A stretch of 21,275 bases of DNA from a virus. A program made the position numbers and the translations under genes. The stretch spans positions 1 to 21,275 of the IMG/VR virus record IMGVR_UViG_3300044655_001165; one strand, written 5' to 3'. Positions 20,990 through 21,275 of this stretch are shown here, one piece after another. The notes under the pieces were generated by a model. That model was given only the letters and a program-made list of their open reading frames with translations. It ran no database searches and was not told where the DNA came from. The first letter of the stretch is position 1; each line of letters starts with the position of its first letter.

Positions 20990-21011
20990 TTTTTGTGATA
21001 AATAAACTACG
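20985..21011 (+). other. Perfect 8-bp hairpin around a late-promoter-like octamer
   Basis: CGTAGTTT at 20985-20992 pairs with AAACTACG at 21004-21011, with an 11-nt loop. The left arm contains the stop of the 71-residue gene (TAG at 20987-20989); the right arm's last G begins the ribosome site GGAG (21011-21014) of the next gene. The stem is AT-rich and has no U tract, so a rho-independent terminator is unlikely. It might hide the SD of the downstream gene in read-through RNA. Confidence 0.45.
20997..21004 (+). promoter_or_regulatory. T4-late-type octamer GATAAATA
   Basis: GATAAATA matches the late octamer TATAAATA at 7 of 8 bases, lies between genes and is 17-20 nt before a start codon. If used, the transcript would begin after the hairpin's left arm, so its RNA would lack the stem and leave the GGAG free. 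The clamp gene in the same window is the usual activator of this promoter type. The short motif may be chance. Confidence 0.4.
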
Positions 21012-21020
21012 GAGATAATG

Positions 21021-21275
21021 ATGTCAAGACCCAAACCAAATGTGTTGATTGAACACACTGACAAAGCAACTTACAAGACCGAACAAGTGTTGGCCTCAGA
21101 AGGAGTATGGGCAGTTTTTTATGATACCAAACCCATCAACTTGAAAACGTCAAACATGCTCACACAGTATCCTGGGCCCAAGTACAAGAAGGTTAGTTTC
21201 TCCAATCCTGGCCATGCCAAAAATCTGGCACGTAAATTAAACACACAATTCAAGACCGACAAGTTCACAGTGGTA
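21021..21275 (+). CDS. Conserved small phage protein, 3' end cut by window
   Basis: This gene begins with ATG at 21021 (GGAG at 21011-21014, 6 nt); ATG at 21018 is also in frame. The visible 85 residues have KPNVLIEHTDKATYKTEQVL, then EGVWAVFYDTKPINLKT and YKKVSFSNPGHAKNLARKLN. The last segment, S/F-N-x-GHAxNLAxxLN, I recall from a conserved family of T4-like aquatic phages with no known function. The frame is open at the right edge. It could be driven by the late-like octamer at 20997. Confidence 0.75.
   Translation, partial: MSRPKPNVLIEHTDKATYKTEQVLASEGVWAVFYDTKPINLKTSNMLTQYPGPKYKKVSFSNPGHAKNLARKLNTQFKTDKFTVV

Noticed and set aside
1-21275. tRNA genes, CRISPR arrays, insertion sequences, integrase or attachment sites
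   Set aside because: Gaps between genes are almost all below 35 nt and the only large ones contain promoters; no cloverleaf, repeat array or transposase was seen.

Overview
The window looks like part of the genome of a tailed, T4-like bacteriophage, probably from a marine or other aquatic habitat. All 32 genes I support lie on the + strand. They are packed with 1-29 nt overlaps (many ATGA or TAATG junctions), and no tRNA, rRNA, CRISPR array or insertion sequence is visible. Replication genes of T4 type are present: a gp45-like sliding clamp and a T4 RNase H-type flap nuclease. They sit among many auxiliary metabolic genes. The protein styles suggest an alphaproteobacterial host, but that is inference from family resemblance and not a measured match.

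Layout. 1-3212: the end of a methyltransferase, the sliding clamp behind its own promoter, a DUF2061-type membrane protein and a DpdA-like DNA transglycosylase. 3199-4812: four small uncharacterised genes directly behind dpdA, one with a tunnel-fold (QueD-like) pattern. 4809-8993: sugar and surface chemistry, with an SDR enzyme, an unknown protein that seems to have been inserted, a GT-B glycosyltransferase, a GalE epimerase and a very short DegT-type aminotransferase. 8995-11874: a translationally chained set of FolE, a HIT protein, an aminotransferase-fold protein and a PP-loop ATPase. 11875-11959: the largest intergenic gap, holding a near-consensus sigma70 promoter. 11960-18417: QueD, a GT-A glycosyltransferase, a B12-type radical SAM protein, an SGNH hydrolase, QueE, a small conserved protein, a cytidylyltransferase and a second SGNH-like protein. 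18398-21275: RNase H, a small conserved protein, a MazG-like pyrophosphohydrolase, a 2OG-Fe(II) oxygenase-like protein and two short conserved phage proteins, the last cut by the window edge.

The most important system is a 7-deazaguanine DNA modification pathway scattered over 15 kb. FolE would make dihydroneopterin triphosphate from GTP, QueD carboxytetrahydropterin, and QueE 7-carboxy-7-deazaguanine (CDG). DpdA would exchange a guanine in DNA for the 7-deaza base. No canonical QueC is present. A PP-loop ATPase without QueC's zinc cysteines ends the folE chain just before queD, so the final base could be CDG itself, an amide made by this atypical enzyme, or preQ0 made with host QueC. The unknown genes overlapping dpdA and the interleaved sugar, aminotransferase and oxygenase genes are candidates for further steps, although surface-glycan synthesis is an equally serious reading for the sugar genes.

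Regulation: two short promoter-leader cassettes of nearly the same sequence precede the sliding clamp and queD. T4-late-like octamers lie at 11870 and 20997, the second inside the loop of a perfect 8-bp hairpin.
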